From: Candidatus Intestinimonas stercoravium
GTDB lineage: Bacteria; Bacillota; Clostridia; Oscillospirales; Oscillospiraceae
Assembly: GCA_019117605.1 (NCBI GenBank)
Contig: DWZK01000139.1
Coordinates: forward strand, 1 to 32,359
Direction: 5' to 3'
Length of the DNA stretch: 32,359 nt
The notes beneath the pieces were generated by a model, which was given only the letters and a program-made list of their open reading frames with translations, did not search any database and was not told where the DNA came from. Below, one piece after another: positions 31,251 to 32,359 of this stretch. Positions within the stretch are counted from its first letter, which is position 1, and each line of letters starts with the position of its first letter. The position numbers and the translations under genes were made by a program.

Positions 31251-32168
31251 TCAGGAGACATGGGTGAGGTCATAGGGCGTGGTCTGGTAGACGTAATAGT
31301 TGAGCCAGTTGGTATAGAGCAGCTGCCCCGCGCTCCGCCAGCGGACGATGGGGGGACGGGAGGGGTCGTCGCCGGGGAAGTAGTTCCGGGGCACCTGGAT
31401 GGGGATGCCCTTCTCCCGGTCCCGGAAGTACTCCCGTGCCAGCGTGTCCGGGTCATATTCCGGGTGGCCGGTGATGAAGAACTGCCGGGAGTCCCTGCTC
31501 TTCACCGCGAAGACTCCGGCGCCGCCGGAGACAGAGAGGAGCTCCAGCTCCGGGTCAGCCCGGATATCGCTCTCATACACCTCGGTATAGCGGGAGTGGG
31601 GGGCCTGGAACACATCGTCGAAGCCGCGGAAGAGAGGGGAGTTGGGCTTGAGCACCCGGTGGTCGAAGACGCCGAAGAGCTTCTGGGGCAGGGAGCGCTT
31701 CTCGATGCCATAGTGGAAGTACAGGCCGGCCTGAGCGCCCCAGCAGATGTGCAGGGTGGAGTGGACATGGCTCCGGGTCCAGGCCATGATGGCGCACAGC
31801 TCGTCCCAGTAGTCCACCTCCTGGAAGTTCAGGTTCTCCACCGGCGCGCCGGTGATGATCATCCCGTCGAAGTTCCGGTCCTTCACTCGGTCGAAAGTGG
31901 TATAGAAGGAGGACAGGTGGTCTTCATCCGTATGCTGGGACTGGTAGCTGGAGGTGCGCAGCAGTTCCACCGTCACCTGGAGAGGCGTATTGGAGAGCTT
32001 GCGCAAGATCTGTGTCTCGGTGACGATCTTGGTGGGCATCAGGTTCAGGATCAGGACGTTCAAAGGGCGGATATCCTGATGGATGGCCCGGTGTTCCGTC
32101 ATGACGAAGATGTTCTCTCCCTCCAGGACGCTGCGGGCGGGAAGAGGGTCGGGGATCTTGATGGGCAT
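31251..32168 (-). CDS. metAA: Homoserine O-acetyltransferase (MetA family)
   Basis: The 305-residue enzyme acylates L-homoserine in methionine synthesis. It has the catalytic Cys142 in [10 protein letters not shown] and the His235/Glu237 pair in TGHPEYD, with numbering identical to the studied MetA enzymes. Position 111 is Glu (TGAPVEN), the residue reported to give acetyl-CoA use, where E. coli has Gly and uses succinyl-CoA. The predicted product is therefore O-acetylhomoserine. The start at 32168 matches the family N-terminus [11 protein letters not shown] and follows GGGAG. Confidence 0.93.
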   Translation of the reverse strand: MPIKIPDPLPARSVLEGENIFVMTEHRAIHQDIRPLNVLILNLMPTKIVTETQILRKLSNTPLQVTVELLRTSSYQSQHTDEDHLSSFYTTFDRVKDRNFDGMIITGAPVENLNFQEVDYWDELCAIMAWTRSHVHSTLHICWGAQAGLYFHYGIEKRSLPQKLFGVFDHRVLKPNSPLFRGFDDVFQAPHSRYTEVYESDIRADPELELLSVSGGAGVFAVKSRDSRQFFITGHPEYDPDTLAREYFRDREKGIPIQVPRNYFPGDDPSRPPIVRWRSAGQLLYTNWLNYYVYQTTPYDLTHVS

Positions 32169-32203
32169 ATGATGAAGTCTCCCTAATATCGTGATTTCTA
32201 TAT

Positions 32204-32232
32204 ATAATAGATGTAACTTAAGAGTAACACAA
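32204..32232 (-). promoter_or_regulatory. Possible promoter of metA
   Basis: On the minus strand TTGTGT (32227-32232) and TATTAT (32204-32209) are separated by 17 bp, about 36 bp upstream of the start. The leader is too short for a SAM riboswitch or T-box if this promoter is used. Confidence 0.4.
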
Positions 32233-32303
32233 GTGAAAGAGATGCGCAAGAGAGGCATAAATAGAGGGAATGAAAAAAGTAGCAAGAAATTTGGAAAAAG
32301 GTG

Positions 32304-32332
32304 TTGACAAAGGGGGAAGAGTTTGGTATATT
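32304..32332 (+). promoter_or_regulatory. Strong promoter pointing off the right edge
   Basis: A perfect TTGACA (32304-32309) and TATATT (32327-32332) are separated by 17 bp. The transcript would start near 32340 and begin with a CTGAG/CTCAG hairpin (from 32334) followed by a purine-rich run. The gene it drives is outside the window. Confidence 0.75.
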
Positions 32333-32359
32333 ATCTGAGCACTCAGCGAGAGGGCGAGC

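Overview
This GC-rich window most likely comes from a spore-forming, anaerobic, Gram-positive Firmicute of the Clostridia, in or near the Oscillospiraceae (Flavonifractor / Pseudoflavonifractor / Lawsonibacter-like). That placement is an inference. It rests on spmA-spmB, a SpoIIQ-like M23 protein, a collagen-like surface or exosporium protein, an S-layer-homology protein, an AbrB-type regulator with a small zinc motif, BlaI/M56 regulators and MATE pumps.

Left edge (1-7.8 kb): the 3' end of a serine recombinase (right end of a mobile element) runs into the 3' end of a collagen-like gene and probably truncated it. Next comes a plus-strand operon of a CoA-type Nudix hydrolase, a TrmN6-like methyltransferase and rsmI. 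It ends at a terminator shared with a convergent abrB-like gene. spmA-spmB, a DEDDh exonuclease, a three-gene operon (DUF5655 protein, small acidic protein, NIF3 C-terminal-like protein), a decayed MATE gene and a flavin-reductase-fold (PNPOx) gene follow.

Middle (7.9-15.2 kb): a five-gene minus-strand operon encodes a TetR regulator (TTG start, operator on its own promoter), a long HlyD/MacA-type adaptor, a MacB-type ATPase, a MacB-type permease and a secreted SLH-domain protein. A divergent SpoIIQ-like M23 protein follows.

Core of interest (15.2-25.5 kb): one minus-strand operon of about 10 kb starts at a promoter carrying two BlaI-type operator arms. It encodes a BlaI/MecI repressor, a BlaR1-like M56 metallopeptidase that stops right after the peptidase domain, a plain lipoprotein, and six proteins that share an N-terminal cassette. 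The cassette is a PHTYxST motif, a basic linker, one hydrophobic helix and a lipobox-like Cys, which falls at residue 54/55 in five of the six. Behind it sit unrelated outward-facing domains. The cassette resembles the segment that follows the peptidase in ordinary one-piece BlaR1 receptors. My reading is that the receptor has been split and its sensor half multiplied into a tandem array of exchangeable sensor subunits. DNA identity between members shows recent duplication and recombination. One member is frameshifted at two homopolymers and one has lost most of its membrane helix.

Right part (25.5-32.4 kb): an intact MATE transporter behind an HD-domain phosphohydrolase gene, a coupled ppx-ppk1 polyphosphate operon, and metA with the residue (Glu111) expected for an acetyl-CoA-dependent enzyme. 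A strong plus-strand promoter points off the right edge. No tRNA, rRNA or CRISPR array was seen.
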